From contig NZ_JAKZEW010000003.1 in NCBI RefSeq assembly GCF_022548875.1, positions 141,112-205,111 on the forward strand: a stretch of DNA of 64,000 bases. Reading direction: 5' to 3'. The notes beneath the pieces are model-generated. The model was not told where the DNA came from and searched no databases. It was given only the letters and a program-made list of their open reading frames with translations. This stretch comes from Glycomyces sp. L485 (GTDB lineage Bacteria; Actinomycetota; Actinomycetes; Mycobacteriales; Micromonosporaceae). Made by a program: the position numbers and the translations under genes. This document shows, piece after piece, positions 18,281 through 27,278 of this stretch; position 1 is the stretch's first letter; the number at the start of each line of letters is the position of its first letter.

Positions 18281-18599
18281 TCACTATCACCGACTCCGTT
18301 GGCAGGGATACCTGGATCACATGGTAACCACCAAAGCGCGCCGGTGGGACCATCCGACCGGTCGGATCGCCCGAGCCCGATCGGCGGCGCGGAGCACGCC
18401 GGCGAAGACCGGGGCGTCGGCGCCGAGATGCCATCGACCTGGAAGCGGTCGAGCGCGGACCGAGCCCCGCCGCAGTCGCCACCGCTGCGGCGCGACCGCC
18501 CTCGTGTATCCGCGGTGGCACGTTCGCACCGACGAGCGCTCCTCCACGAGCAGCGAAGACGCGAAGCCGATGGCAGGCGGCGTGCGGAACCGCCATCCT
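18281..18599. other. 319-bp intergenic region without a recognised gene
   Basis: It lies between the start of the ferredoxin reductase gene and the stop of the biotin carboxylase gene, both leftward. Open frames here are short, overlap in several frames and lack ribosome sites. The 30 bp before 18280 must contain the reductase promoter. I see no clear terminator hairpin after the carboxylase stop. Confidence 0.5.
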
Positions 18600-21500
18600 T
18601 CACTGCCGGTCCAGAACGGCCACAGCAGATCCGGCCGCCACCTGACTTCCCGGCTCCACAAGCACCTTGAGGACCCGACCGTGCTGCGGGGCGACGACCG
18701 GCGTCTCCATCTTCATGGCTTCCAGGACGAACAGGGTCTGGCCCGCCTCGACGGCCTGACCGGGCTCGACCTCGACCTTCCAGACCGCCGCCGCCAGCGG
18801 CGACTCCACGACGGCTCCTCCTGGCGGGGCCTCGATCGCCGACTGCGGCGCGGCGGCCGGCTCGGCCTGCTGGCGGTCGAACTCACCGGAGGCCTCCCAG
18901 GCGGCCCGCTCGACCGCGAACGCCGCCGACTGGCGCTCCTTGAACTCGGCTATGCCAGCCGCGTTGCGATCGAGGAAGTCCCGGTAGTCGCTGTAGCGGA
19001 ACTCCCCTTCGACCGTTCTCGGCATGAACCTGCCCGCGGCCATCTCGGCCCGCAGCTCCCCCAGCTCCTCGGATTCGACCGGATACCAGCGGATCCGGTC
19101 GAAGAAGCGCAGCAGCCACGGCTTGCCCGGCTCGAACGGGCCCCGCTGGCGGTGGGTGTTCCACACCTGCACCGTGCGGCCCACGAACTGGTAGCCGCCG
19201 GGGCCCTCCATGCCGTAGACGCACAGATAGGCGCCGCCGATGCCGACGGCGTTCTGCGGAGTCCAGGTGCGCGCCGGGTTGTACTTGGTGGTCACCAGCC
19301 TGTGCCTCGGATCGAGAGGCGTCGCCACCGGAGCGCCGAGGTAGACGTCCCCGAGCCCGAGCACCATGTACTCGGCGTCGAAGAGGATCCGGTGGACCTC
19401 GTCCACATCGTCCAGCCCGTTCATGCGGCGAATGAACTCGATGTTCCACGGGCACCAGGGGGCGTCGTCGCGGACGCCGTTCATGTACCGGTCGATGGCC
19501 TCGCGGGTCGACGGGTCGTCCCACGACAGCGGCAGCCACACCTCGCGGCTCGGCACGGCGAGCTCGTCGGTCGAGGGCAGCGACTCCTCGATCCCGCCGA
19601 GCAGATCCACCAGTTCGCGCTGGCCGATCCGGGCAGGGTCGAAGTGGATCTGGAGGCTGCGGACACCCGGGGTCAGGTCGATCAGTTCCTCGCCGAGGTG
19701 CTCGGCGACCGCCTCGGCCAGCACGTGAACGCGCATGCGCAGCGCCAGATCGAGCGTGTGCGGGCCGTATTCGACCAGCACGTTGTCGTCGCCGGAGCGC
19801 CGGTAGACGGCCTCGGGGCGGTCGGGTCCGGCCGGCGACTCGGCGAGCACGGGCGGAGTGTCGTCCACCCTGGTGAAGCGGACGGTGTCGCCGGGCCGGA
19901 GCTGTCCGAGCCTCCAGCGCTCGGCGGAGGTGACGGTCGCGGGGCAGACGAAGCCGCCGAGGCTGGGCCCGTCGGGTCCGAGGAGGACGGGCATGTCACC
20001 GGTGAAGTCGACCGCTCCGATCGCGTAGGCGTTGTCGTGGATGTTGGACGGGTGGAGGCCGGCCTCGCCGCCGTCCTCTCTGGCCCATCGCGGTTTCGGG
20101 CCGGTCAGTCGGACGCCGGTACGCGCGGAGTTGAAGTGGACTTCCCAAGCGGCGGCGTAGAACTCAGCCATGTCCTCGGGTGTGAAGAAGTCCGGGGCGG
20201 CGTGCGGGCCTTCGACGACGGGCAGCTCCCACGCGTTGGTGAAGTGCGGCCGGTCGGCTTCGGCCACCGGCGCCGGTTCGGCAAGGCCGTCGGGGTCCGC
20301 GGGACGGACGACGTCGCCGGTGCGCAGCACGCCTCCGGTGAGGCCGCCGATCTCGCCGAGGGTGAAGGTGGCGGCGGAGCCGAGGTAGGCGGGGACGTCG
20401 AGGCCGCCTCGGACGAGCAGGTAGGTGCGCAGACCCCTCTGCTGGGGAGCGGCGATCGCGAGTTCGGCTCCGGCCTGGACGGTGACCGGTTCCCATTGCG
20501 ACGCCCGGCGTCCGTCGACGGTGACTTCGGTGGGCGCGCCGGTGACGCAGACGAGGGTATCGGCGCTGAAGCGCAGGGTCGGGCCCTGGGCGACGCATTC
20601 GAGTCCGGGTGCGCCCTCGGGGTTGCCCAGGGCGCGGTTGCCGAGTCGGAACGAGCGGTCGTCCATCGGCCCGGAGGGCGGGAGTCCGACCTGCCAGTAG
20701 CCGACGCGGCCGGGCCAGTCCTGCACGGTGGTCTGGGTGCCGCCGCTGACGACGTCGATGCGCGGCCGCGGGTCAGCGATGTCGGCGAGGGTGGCGGTGG
20801 TGTGCTCGGCGGCGGTGAAAGCGTCGTCGGCGAGGGCGGCGGCGAGCTGGCCCTGGTTCGTCTCTATCCCGGCGACCTCGAGTTCGCCGAGCGCTCGGGC
20901 CGCCGCCGCGACCGCCGCCGCGCGGTCGGGTCCGTGGGCGATGAGCTTGGCGATCATGGGGTCGTAGTGGGGGCCGACCTCGGTCCCCGCCTCGATCCAG
21001 GTGTCGACGCGGACCCGCTCGGGCAGCCGGAGGTGGGTGACGGTGCCGGTGGACGGCTGGTGGCCCTTGCCGGGGTCTTCGGCGTAGAGGCGGGTTTGGA
21101 CGGCGTGTCCGCTCGGCGTCAGCGAACACCCCATCATCGATTTGTCTTCTTGAGCGAGTCTGATCATCCATTCGACCAGGTCGATGCCGAAGACGGCCTC
21201 GGTGACCGGGTGCTCGACCTGGAGGCGGGTGTTGACCTCCAGGAACGCGACGTCTCCGCGGTCGGTGTCGTAGAGGAATTCGACGGTCCCCGCCGAGCGG
21301 TATCCGACCGAGGAGCACAGACGCCGTGCCGCCTCCCGGATCTGTTCGCGCAGCGGAGCCGGGAGGTTCGGCGCGGGGGCCTCCTCGACGACCTTCTGGT
21401 TGCGGCGCTGGAGGGAGCAGTCGCGGTCGCCGACCACGACCACGTCGCCGGCGCCGTCTCCGAAGACCTGGGCCTCGACGTGGCGGGCGCGGCGGACGAG

Positions 21501-22103
21501 CCGTTCGAGGAAGAGCCCGGCATCGCCGAAACCGGCCTCGGCGACGCGTTTGACGCCCTCCCAGGCCCCACGCAGCTCCTCGGCGGTCGAGGCGGGCCGC
21601 ATGCCGATCCCGCCGCCGCCCGCGGTCGCCTTGAGCATGACCGGGTAGCCGATGCGGTCGGCCTCGGCCAGCGCTTCGCCGACGTCGCCGAGCAGGCCGG
21701 TGCCTGGCATGAGCGGGACTCCGGCGGCCTCGGCGGCGGCGCGGGCGGTGTGCTTGGCGCCGAACAGGTCGAGCTGTGCGGGCGTGGGTCCGACGAAGGC
21801 GATTCCGGCGGCTTCGACGGCGCGGGCGAAGGCGGCGTTCTCTGACAGGAATCCGTATCCGGGGTGGATCGCTCCGGCGCCGGTGGCCAGGGCTGCTTCG
21901 AGGACGGCGTCGGCGCGCAGGTAGGAGTCGGCCGGGGCGGGTCCGCCGATGGGGACGGCCTCGTCGGCGGCGTCGACGTGCGCGGCGCCGCGGTCGGCCT
22001 CGGAGTAGACGGCGACGGTCTTCAGGCCGAGGCGTCTGGCGGTGGCGATGACGCGGACGGCGATCTCGCCGCGGTTGGCGACGAGCAGGGTGTCGAAGGT
22101 CAA
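18600..22103 (-). CDS. biotin-dependent urea/guanidine carboxylase
   Basis: A 1,167-residue, all-in-one biotin enzyme. It contains an N-terminal biotin carboxylase domain (about 1-450, starting LLVANRGEIAVRVI, ATP loop LKATAGGGGIGM), KipA-like (AHS2) and KipI-like (AHS1) carboxyltransferase domains (about 475-1000), and a C-terminal biotinyl domain with Lys1131 in LEAMKMET. The length suits the urea carboxylase family. The TTG start at 22103 overlaps the TGA of the preceding gene (CTTGA). The family includes true urea carboxylases and guanidine carboxylases. The two upstream genes are the subunits known to deiminate carboxyguanidine, so guanidine is the more likely substrate. No allophanate hydrolase gene is nearby. 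Confidence 0.9.
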   Translation of the reverse strand: MTFDTLLVANRGEIAVRVIATARRLGLKTVAVYSEADRGAAHVDAADEAVPIGGPAPADSYLRADAVLEAALATGAGAIHPGYGFLSENAAFARAVEAAGIAFVGPTPAQLDLFGAKHTARAAAEAAGVPLMPGTGLLGDVGEALAEADRIGYPVMLKATAGGGGIGMRPASTAEELRGAWEGVKRVAEAGFGDAGLFLERLVRRARHVEAQVFGDGAGDVVVVGDRDCSLQRRNQKVVEEAPAPNLPAPLREQIREAARRLCSSVGYRSAGTVEFLYDTDRGDVAFLEVNTRLQVEHPVTEAVFGIDLVEWMIRLAQEDKSMMGCSLTPSGHAVQTRLYAEDPGKGHQPSTGTVTHLRLPERVRVDTWIEAGTEVGPHYDPMIAKLIAHGPDRAAAVAAAARALGELEVAGIETNQGQLAAALADDAFTAAEHTTATLADIADPRPRIDVVSGGTQTTVQDWPGRVGYWQVGLPPSGPMDDRSFRLGNRALGNPEGAPGLECVAQGPTLRFSADTLVCVTGAPTEVTVDGRRASQWEPVTVQAGAELAIAAPQQRGLRTYLLVRGGLDVPAYLGSAATFTLGEIGGLTGGVLRTGDVVRPADPDGLAEPAPVAEADRPHFTNAWELPVVEGPHAAPDFFTPEDMAEFYAAAWEVHFNSARTGVRLTGPKPRWAREDGGEAGLHPSNIHDNAYAIGAVDFTGDMPVLLGPDGPSLGGFVCPATVTSAERWRLGQLRPGDTVRFTRVDDTPPVLAESPAGPDRPEAVYRRSGDDNVLVEYGPHTLDLALRMRVHVLAEAVAEHLGEELIDLTPGVRSLQIHFDPARIGQRELVDLLGGIEESLPSTDELAVPSREVWLPLSWDDPSTREAIDRYMNGVRDDAPWCPWNIEFIRRMNGLDDVDEVHRILFDAEYMVLGLGDVYLGAPVATPLDPRHRLVTTKYNPARTWTPQNAVGIGGAYLCVYGMEGPGGYQFVGRTVQVWNTHRQRGPFEPGKPWLLRFFDRIRWYPVESEELGELRAEMAAGRFMPRTVEGEFRYSDYRDFLDRNAAGIAEFKERQSAAFAVERAAWEASGEFDRQQAEPAAAPQSAIEAPPGGAVVESPLAAAVWKVEVEPGQAVEAGQTLFVLEAMKMETPVVAPQHGRVLKVLVEPGSQVAAGSAVAVLDRQ

Positions 22104-22720
22104 GCCGGGTCCTCCTCGGTCACGATCACCTTGATCGGCGTGGGGTTGAAGGCGTTGCACGGGTTGTTGATCTGGGGGCAGTTGGAGACGAGGGCGATGA
22201 CGTCGCGCTCGGCGCGGACGGTGACCTCCAGTCCGGGGGCCGAGATGCCGTCGACGATGCCGAGGCAGCCGTCGGCCTCCACGGGCACGTTCATGAACCA
22301 GTTGATGTTGCCGGTCAGGTCCCGTTTGCCGAGGCCCCATCTGGCGCCCTCGTGGAGGAAGTTCTCGACGCAGGCGTGCTGGCTCCAGGTCTGGTGTCCG
22401 TAGCGGAGGGTGTTGGACTCTTTGGAGCAAGCGCCGCCGATGGTGTCGTGGCGGCCGCAGTTGTCGGCGGTGATCGTCGCCATGGGACGGTGCTCGACGT
22501 CGCGCAGGACCGATCCGGTGGTGAGGAACAGGTTGCCGGCGGCGGCGACGGTGTTCTGGGCGCTGTAGCGCAGGTCGGTGTCGTGCGCGTCGTAGAGCAG
22601 GAAGTCGACGGCCTGGTTGCCGCCGAGGTCGACGATGGTGAGCGACCGCCCGGCCTCGACGATGCCGGACCAGGGCGCGCGGGCGGCGACGACGTGCTCG
22701 GCGAGGGTCTTGGCGGTCAT
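22100..22720 (-). CDS. urea-carboxylase-associated protein 2 (carboxyguanidine deiminase subunit, CgdB-like)
   Basis: A 206-residue DUF1989 protein, one of the paired proteins once called UAAP1/UAAP2 and later shown to form a heteromeric carboxyguanidine deiminase. Conserved stretches include ADNCGRHDTIGGACSKESN and NCPQINNPCNAFNP, with Cys and His probably binding a metal. Its start ATG overlaps the stop of the preceding gene (ATGA, 22717-22720), and its stop overlaps the carboxylase start, so all three are translationally coupled. Which of the two is subunit A or B is my assignment by gene order. Confidence 0.85.
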   Translation of the reverse strand: MTAKTLAEHVVAARAPWSGIVEAGRSLTIVDLGGNQAVDFLLYDAHDTDLRYSAQNTVAAAGNLFLTTGSVLRDVEHRPMATITADNCGRHDTIGGACSKESNTLRYGHQTWSQHACVENFLHEGARWGLGKRDLTGNINWFMNVPVEADGCLGIVDGISAPGLEVTVRAERDVIALVSNCPQINNPCNAFNPTPIKVIVTEEDPA

Positions 22721-23553
22721 ACTGCGGCTCCGAGGAATTCGGCGGTGTTGGACAGGGCTCGGCGAATCTCGGGTGTGGAGGTCCACAGGGGGTCGCCGGG
22801 GGCGGTGGGCCGGTCCTTCCATGCGAGGACGCGAAGGCTGGTGGCGGTGTATTCGTCACGCGGGTCGAGCGGGTGGGGGGTGTTGGCGAGCAGGAGCAGC
22901 AGCGGGGCCTCGGCGCGGAGGCGGACGCGCTTCCCGGCTCCGGCGCCGCCGGTCCAGTGGAGGCGGCCTTCCTCGTCCGCCTTGACGCCCTTGAAGAGGC
23001 TGACCACCGGCGGCAGGTCGCGGGCGGTGAGGGCGTGTTTGGCGGCGGCGAGCTTGAGCAGCTCGCGGGCGGCGGGGGTGGTGCTCCAGGGGCTGCCGTC
23101 GCCGTAGCGCTCCCGGTTCTGGGCGGCGGTGGCGGCGCCGCAGAAGGTGTCGTGGCGGCCGGATTCGTCCAGTGCGAGGCTGGCGAGCGCGCGGCCCTGG
23201 TCGGACAGGAGGAGGCCGCCCTCGCCGAGGTAGGCGCTCCATTGGACCTTGACGGTGTCGGCGACGCACAGGCGCTCCCAGGGCCGTCCGGCCCAGGCGA
23301 GTGCGATCTGGGCGCAGGCGTCGCCGTCGAGGTCGGTGAGTTCGACTACGGTGCCCGGCGCGAGGACCTTGTGGGTGTAGCCGCCGCCGCGGACGGTCTC
23401 GGCCCACACCATGTGCTCGTCGGCGAGCTCGCCCGGAACCCCGGGAAAAGCGCTCGCTGGAACCCAGGGGCGGTCGAGTGCGGTCGATGCGGCCTCCTGC
23501 GCGCGGGCGTGTTCTCGGGCGGCATAGGTCGTCGAAGTCGAGGAATCAGTCAT
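22717..23553 (-). CDS. urea-carboxylase-associated protein 1 (carboxyguanidine deiminase subunit, CgdA-like)
   Basis: A 278-residue DUF1989 family protein, first gene of the carboxylase operon. Its conserved core includes YTHKVLAPGTVVELTDLDGDACAQI and SGRHDTFCGAATAAQNRERYG, mirroring the Cys/His motifs of its partner. Together they would convert carboxyguanidine to allophanate and ammonia. The start ATG has GGAGG 7 nt upstream, and a perfect inverted repeat (23573-23592) sits 20 nt before the ATG, where a repressor would block initiation. The N-terminal 40 residues are variable. Confidence 0.87.
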   Translation of the reverse strand: MTDSSTSTTYAAREHARAQEAASTALDRPWVPASAFPGVPGELADEHMVWAETVRGGGYTHKVLAPGTVVELTDLDGDACAQIALAWAGRPWERLCVADTVKVQWSAYLGEGGLLLSDQGRALASLALDESGRHDTFCGAATAAQNRERYGDGSPWSTTPAARELLKLAAAKHALTARDLPPVVSLFKGVKADEEGRLHWTGGAGAGKRVRLRAEAPLLLLLANTPHPLDPRDEYTATSLRVLAWKDRPTAPGDPLWTSTPEIRRALSNTAEFLGAAV

Positions 23554-23572
23554 CGTGGCCTCCGATTTCGAA

Positions 23573-23592
23573 TTTCTATCGTTTGATAGAAA
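23573..23592. promoter_or_regulatory. predicted TetR operator O1 upstream of the carboxylase operon
   Basis: A perfect 8-4-8 palindrome, TTTCTATC-GTTT-GATAGAAA. The same motif occurs twice more, in the TetR/symporter intergenic region (25247-25266 and 25282-25301), with one or two changes. It lies 20-39 nt before the first gene's ATG. Confidence 0.75.
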
Positions 23593-23660
23593 CTACAGTT
23601 CGTTGCGATCGGGGGAATTGCCTTCATGTTTCGTCGCGGTTTCCTACCGCTCACGAACGA

Positions 23661-23685
23661 GGGGCGCGGGCTCCGCCCGCGCCCC
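23661..23685 (-). terminator. terminator after the symporter gene
   Basis: A perfect 10-bp stem GGGGCGCGGG (23661-23670) and complement (23676-23685), loop CTCCG, 17 nt beyond the symporter stop. Confidence 0.7.
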
Positions 23686-23701
23686 TTCGTCCGCGCTCAG
23701 C

Positions 23702-25225
23702 TCAGTCCTCGGCCCCCACCGGAACCTTCTCCGGCTGGGCCTGGATCGGGACCGAGGCCGGCGCCGTCAGCGCGGCCCTCGCCGGACGCACCAGAGCGGC
23801 GACCGCGTAGGCCGCGAGTCCGCTCGCGACGGCGATGAACGTGGGCCAGCCGTCGAAGGCCGGTGTCACCACGTCGTTCGCGAAGTAGAGCAGGTCGTTC
23901 GGTGCACCGTAGATCGTGGGCGTGACCGCGAAGAGCACCAGCCGGACTCCGGTGCCCACCGCGATCGCGGCCAGGGCCGCGACCGCCCCGCCGCGCCGCC
24001 AGTAGTGGCCGACGATGAACGGCACGGCCAGCCCGGCGAGCATGAGGTCGAACGCCAGCGTGAGCAAGATGCCGGTCTGCGGCACCCGGACCGCCATGAC
24101 CACCGACAGGATCACGATCGGGAACATCGCCCATCGGCTCGCGCGCAGCAGCGGGTCCTTCCCGGCACCGAAGATCTTCAAGCCCGGAAGCCTGCCGTTG
24201 TCGGTGTCGCGGATCCCGGCGATGTTGCGGGCGACGACCGCGCCGGTCCCGAGGATGGCCCCGTTGGCGGTCGAGCACGAGGCGGCCACGATCGCCGCCA
24301 GCACCGCCATGGCCAGCCCGGTGGGCGCGTGGTCTTCGAGGAGGGTGAACAGCACGGCCTCTCCCCCGTCCGCTCCGACGATGTCGACCGCCGAGAGCGC
24401 CACGTAGGTGAACGGGATGCCGATGAGGAGCGTGCCGGCCGCCCCGAGGAAGCAGGCGCGGCGCGCGACCTGCGGGCTCTTGGCGGCGAAGATGCGCTGC
24501 ATGAAGTCGATGGCCACGATGTCGCCGACGCCGAGCGCGATGAGGGTCGCCCAGTTGATCGGCGCGCCTCCGGCCGTGGAGGTCAACTGCTCGAAGTCGA
24601 AGGCGCCCATGCCCTCCGGCACGGAGATGCCATGGGTGAGGGCGACCCACGCGAACAGGGCGGCGGTGGCGACGACGGTGATGGCCATCTGCGCGGCGGC
24701 GGTGTACGCGTCGGCGAACATGCCGCCGGCGACCGTGTAGGTGAGCACCACCGCGACGATGAGGAGCACTCCGATCGAATAGTCGATGCCGAGGAAGTGC
24801 TCGAACAGGAAACCGCCCGCGACGAGGTTCCCGGCGAGGAGGACGACATAGGCCACGACCATGAGGACCGAGGAGGAGACCTCGACCTGTCGGCCGTAGC
24901 GGCGGGCGTACCAGTCGGGCAGGGTGAGGAGTTTCGCGGCGTTCATGGGCTTGGCGAAGAAGATGCCGGTGAGCACCAGGCAGAGGGCGAGGCCGATGGG
25001 CAGGCTGGCTCCGGCCCAGAAGCCGAAGCCGTAGGCGAGGTCGGTGTTGCCGAGGGTGGCGTTGGAGTCGACGGCCTGGGCCATGAGCCCGGCGGCGACG
25101 AGCGGCAGACCGAGCGTGCGGCCTGCCACGAGGTAGCGTCCGGAGTCGCCCTCGACCTTGCGGGAGACCGCGAGACCGATGGCCAGGACGATGAGGATGG
25201 AGAGTCCTACACCGAGGAGTATCAT
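23702..25225 (-). CDS. sodium:solute symporter (SSS family)
   Basis: A 507-residue, about 13-helix member of the SSS/SLC5 family, driving uptake of a small solute with Na+. The family signature region is visible around GYGFGFWAGASLPIGL-type residues (positions 65-80) and in MALSAV/DIVAIDFMQRIFAAKSP in mid-protein. Start ATG at 25225 with GGAAGG upstream. It shares a predicted operator motif with the carboxylase operon and is divergent from the TetR gene, so it probably imports the carboxylase substrate (guanidine, urea or a related compound) or a precursor. The specificity is an inference from context only. Confidence 0.88.
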   Translation of the reverse strand: MILLGVGLSILIVLAIGLAVSRKVEGDSGRYLVAGRTLGLPLVAAGLMAQAVDSNATLGNTDLAYGFGFWAGASLPIGLALCLVLTGIFFAKPMNAAKLLTLPDWYARRYGRQVEVSSSVLMVVAYVVLLAGNLVAGGFLFEHFLGIDYSIGVLLIVAVVLTYTVAGGMFADAYTAAAQMAITVVATAALFAWVALTHGISVPEGMGAFDFEQLTSTAGGAPINWATLIALGVGDIVAIDFMQRIFAAKSPQVARRACFLGAAGTLLIGIPFTYVALSAVDIVGADGGEAVLFTLLEDHAPTGLAMAVLAAIVAASCSTANGAILGTGAVVARNIAGIRDTDNGRLPGLKIFGAGKDPLLRASRWAMFPIVILSVVMAVRVPQTGILLTLAFDLMLAGLAVPFIVGHYWRRGGAVAALAAIAVGTGVRLVLFAVTPTIYGAPNDLLYFANDVVTPAFDGWPTFIAVASGLAAYAVAALVRPARAALTAPASVPIQAQPEKVPVGAED

Positions 25226-25246
25226 CAGGAACCTTCCGGGAGCCGA

Positions 25247-25266
25247 TTTCTATCAATTGACAGAAA
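25247..25266. promoter_or_regulatory. predicted TetR operator O2 upstream of the symporter gene
   Basis: TTTCTATC-AATT-GACAGAAA, one mismatch from the perfect O1 palindrome. It lies 22 nt before the symporter ATG. Confidence 0.7.
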
Positions 25267-25281
25267 TCAACCGCCTCGGGG

Positions 25282-25301
25282 TTTCGATCGGTCGATAGAA
25301 T
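25282..25301. promoter_or_regulatory. predicted TetR operator O3 between symporter and TetR genes
   Basis: TTTCGATC-GGTC-GATAGAAT, two mismatches from O1, with its centre 35 bp from O2. O2 and O3 together span the start region of the divergent promoters. Confidence 0.6.
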
Positions 25302-25478
25302 TTATTTCGTTCACATGAATCTCTCCGCACAAGTGAAACATGCACGTGTGAGTCGATCCGGCGAAGCGCTTCCACATGCGCCGGGGGAGGTCGCCCGCTC
25401 GGTCGAGACGCGCGGAGTCCGCATGGCCTGCATTAGACTTGGCCGCGCACCACGGACAGGAAGGCACAACCGATCTCG

Positions 25479-26228
25479 ATGGCAGCGAAAGAGCCCATGA
25501 CAGAGCGACCCCGGCGGCGAGTGGGCCGCCCCCGCGTCGCCCCCGAGGACGACGGCGCCGAACCCCGCGAGCAGATCCTCGCCGCCGCCGCCGAACTCTT
25601 CACGACCCAGGGCTACACCGCCACCTCCACGCGGGCGATCACCGCGAAGGCCGGCCTCCGCCAGGCCAGCATGTACTACTACTTCGCCTCGAAGGAGGAG
25701 CTGCTTCGCACCCTCCTCGAAACCACCGTGGCCCCGTCCCTCGAATTCGCCCGCTGGGCGCTGACGGAGCGCGAGGCGATGGCCGAGGCCCGCTTGTGGG
25801 CGCTGACCCGCATCGACGCCGCCCAGCTGGCCGGAGCCCGGCACAACCTGGGGGCACTCTACCTGCTGCCGGAGGTGCGCCGCCCCGCCTTCGAGTCGTT
25901 CCGGGACCTGCGCGACAGGCTGCGCGACACCTACAAGCAGCTGCTGAGCCAGACCGCCGCCGGCCTCCTCTACACGCCAGGCGAGCTGCACCAGCGTTCG
26001 CGACTCGTCTTCGGCCTGGTCGAAGGCGTCATCCTCGCCCGCCAGGACAACGCGACCGTCTCCGACCCGGTCTGCTTCTCGGCCGACGTCGCCGACGGCG
26101 CGATGCGCCTCGCCGACGTCGGCGACATGTCCGAGGCCAGGAAGCAGGGCATGAGCCTGTGCGCGGACTGGCTGGGCCGGTCGGCGCACTACAGTGGTCA
26201 CGGCGAGGACGAGGCGGGCGGCGAATGA
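25479..26228 (+). CDS. TetR-family transcriptional regulator
   Basis: A 249-residue TetR regulator. The N-terminal helix-turn-helix is at about residues 48-70 ([21 protein letters not shown]), followed by a large ligand-binding domain. Its gene is divergent from the symporter and separated from it by 253 bp containing two predicted operators. A -10 box TAGACT lies at 25434-25439. ATG 25479 has AGGAAGG about 14 nt upstream; ATG 25497 is an alternative. It probably represses the symporter, the carboxylase operon and itself until the inducer binds. Its stop overlaps the start of gmd (ATGA). Confidence 0.88.
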   Translation: MAAKEPMTERPRRRVGRPRVAPEDDGAEPREQILAAAAELFTTQGYTATSTRAITAKAGLRQASMYYYFASKEELLRTLLETTVAPSLEFARWALTEREAMAEARLWALTRIDAAQLAGARHNLGALYLLPEVRRPAFESFRDLRDRLRDTYKQLLSQTAAGLLYTPGELHQRSRLVFGLVEGVILARQDNATVSDPVCFSADVADGAMRLADVGDMSEARKQGMSLCADWLGRSAHYSGHGEDEAGGE

Positions 26229-27220
26229 CGGCCAAGAAGGCACTGATCACCGGCATCAGCGGACAGGACGGCTCGTATCTGACCGAGCTGCTGCTGGCCA
26301 AGGACTACGAGGTCCACGGGATCGTCCGGCACACCTCGTCGCTGATCGCCAACACCTCCCGCCTCGCCCCGGTCTACCAGGACCCGCACGAGTCGGGACG
26401 CCGGCTCTTCCTCCACAAGGGCGATGTGACCGACGCCGGGCTGCTGGTCAACCTCATCCGCGACATCCGACCGGAGGAGATCTACAACCTGGCCGCGCAG
26501 AGCCACGTGCGTGTCAGCTTCGACCTGCCCGACTACACCGCGAACGTCACCGCGCTCGGCGCGATCCGGTTGCTGGAGGCGGTGCGCGCCTCGGGGATCG
26601 ACACCCGCGTCTATCAAGCGTCCACTTCGGAGATGTTCGGTCTCACCGCCCCGCCCCAGGACGAGCGGGCCCCGTTCCATCCGCGCAGCCCTTACGGCAT
26701 CGCGAAGCTGTTCGCGCACTGGTCGACCGTCAACTACCGCGAGTCCTACGGCATGTTCGCCGTCAGCGGCATCGCGTTCAACCACGAGAGCCCGCGCCGC
26801 GGCGAGACGTTCGTGACCCGCAAGATCACCAGGGCGGTCGCCCGCATCAAGGCCGGCATCGAGAAGCGTGTCTACCTGGGCAATCTCGACGCGGTCCGCG
26901 ACTGGGGCTACGCGCCGGAGTACGTCGAGGCGATGTGGCTCATGCTCCAGCACTCCGAGCCGGTCGACTACGTCGTCGCAACCGGGCGGTCCGCCACCGT
27001 CCGCGACTTCGCCGAGGCCGCCTTCGCCCACGCCGGGCTCGACTGGCGCGACCACGTCGAGCACGACGACCGGTACGAACGGCCCGCGGACGTCCCCGAG
27101 CTCATAGGCGACCCCTCGAAGATCGCCCGCGAGATCGGCTGGAAGGCGAAGGTCCACTGGGACGAGCTGGCCCGCATCATGGTCGACGCCGACCGCGCCG
27201 CGCTCGGCGAAGGCGCCTGA
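26225..27220 (+). CDS. gmd: GDP-mannose 4,6-dehydratase
   Basis: A 331-residue extended short-chain dehydrogenase that converts GDP-mannose to GDP-4-keto-6-deoxymannose, a precursor of GDP-fucose, GDP-rhamnose and related sugars. The NADP-binding [10 protein letters not shown] is at 10-19, the active-site Ser/Glu in STSEMFG, and the YGIAK catalytic pair follows. Start ATG at 26225 ([10 protein letters not shown]) overlaps the TetR stop by 4 nt (ATGA). No GDP-fucose synthase or other partner is adjacent, so the final sugar cannot be told. The coupling to a TetR gene of an unrelated pathway is odd. Confidence 0.93.
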   Translation: MTAKKALITGISGQDGSYLTELLLAKDYEVHGIVRHTSSLIANTSRLAPVYQDPHESGRRLFLHKGDVTDAGLLVNLIRDIRPEEIYNLAAQSHVRVSFDLPDYTANVTALGAIRLLEAVRASGIDTRVYQASTSEMFGLTAPPQDERAPFHPRSPYGIAKLFAHWSTVNYRESYGMFAVSGIAFNHESPRRGETFVTRKITRAVARIKAGIEKRVYLGNLDAVRDWGYAPEYVEAMWLMLQHSEPVDYVVATGRSATVRDFAEAAFAHAGLDWRDHVEHDDRYERPADVPELIGDPSKIAREIGWKAKVHWDELARIMVDADRAALGEGA

Positions 27221-27278
27221 GGATTTCGGGCAGCCGATACGGGCTTGGGTCCACGCTCGAATGGATACGATCGCGGGC

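Noticed and set aside
18249-21845. A 1,198-codon rightward open frame
   Set aside because: It lies exactly antisense to the biotin carboxylase, whose domains are clear. Its Arg/Gly/Asp-rich composition is the usual shadow of high-GC codon bias. The same applies to long antisense frames over thrS, the antiporter, the PIM genes and the secreted enzymes.
23554-23701. Guanidine-I (ykkC) riboswitch before the carboxylase operon
   Set aside because: No paired stems or conserved ACGR-type loops seen; the short space is filled by the palindrome and a terminator.
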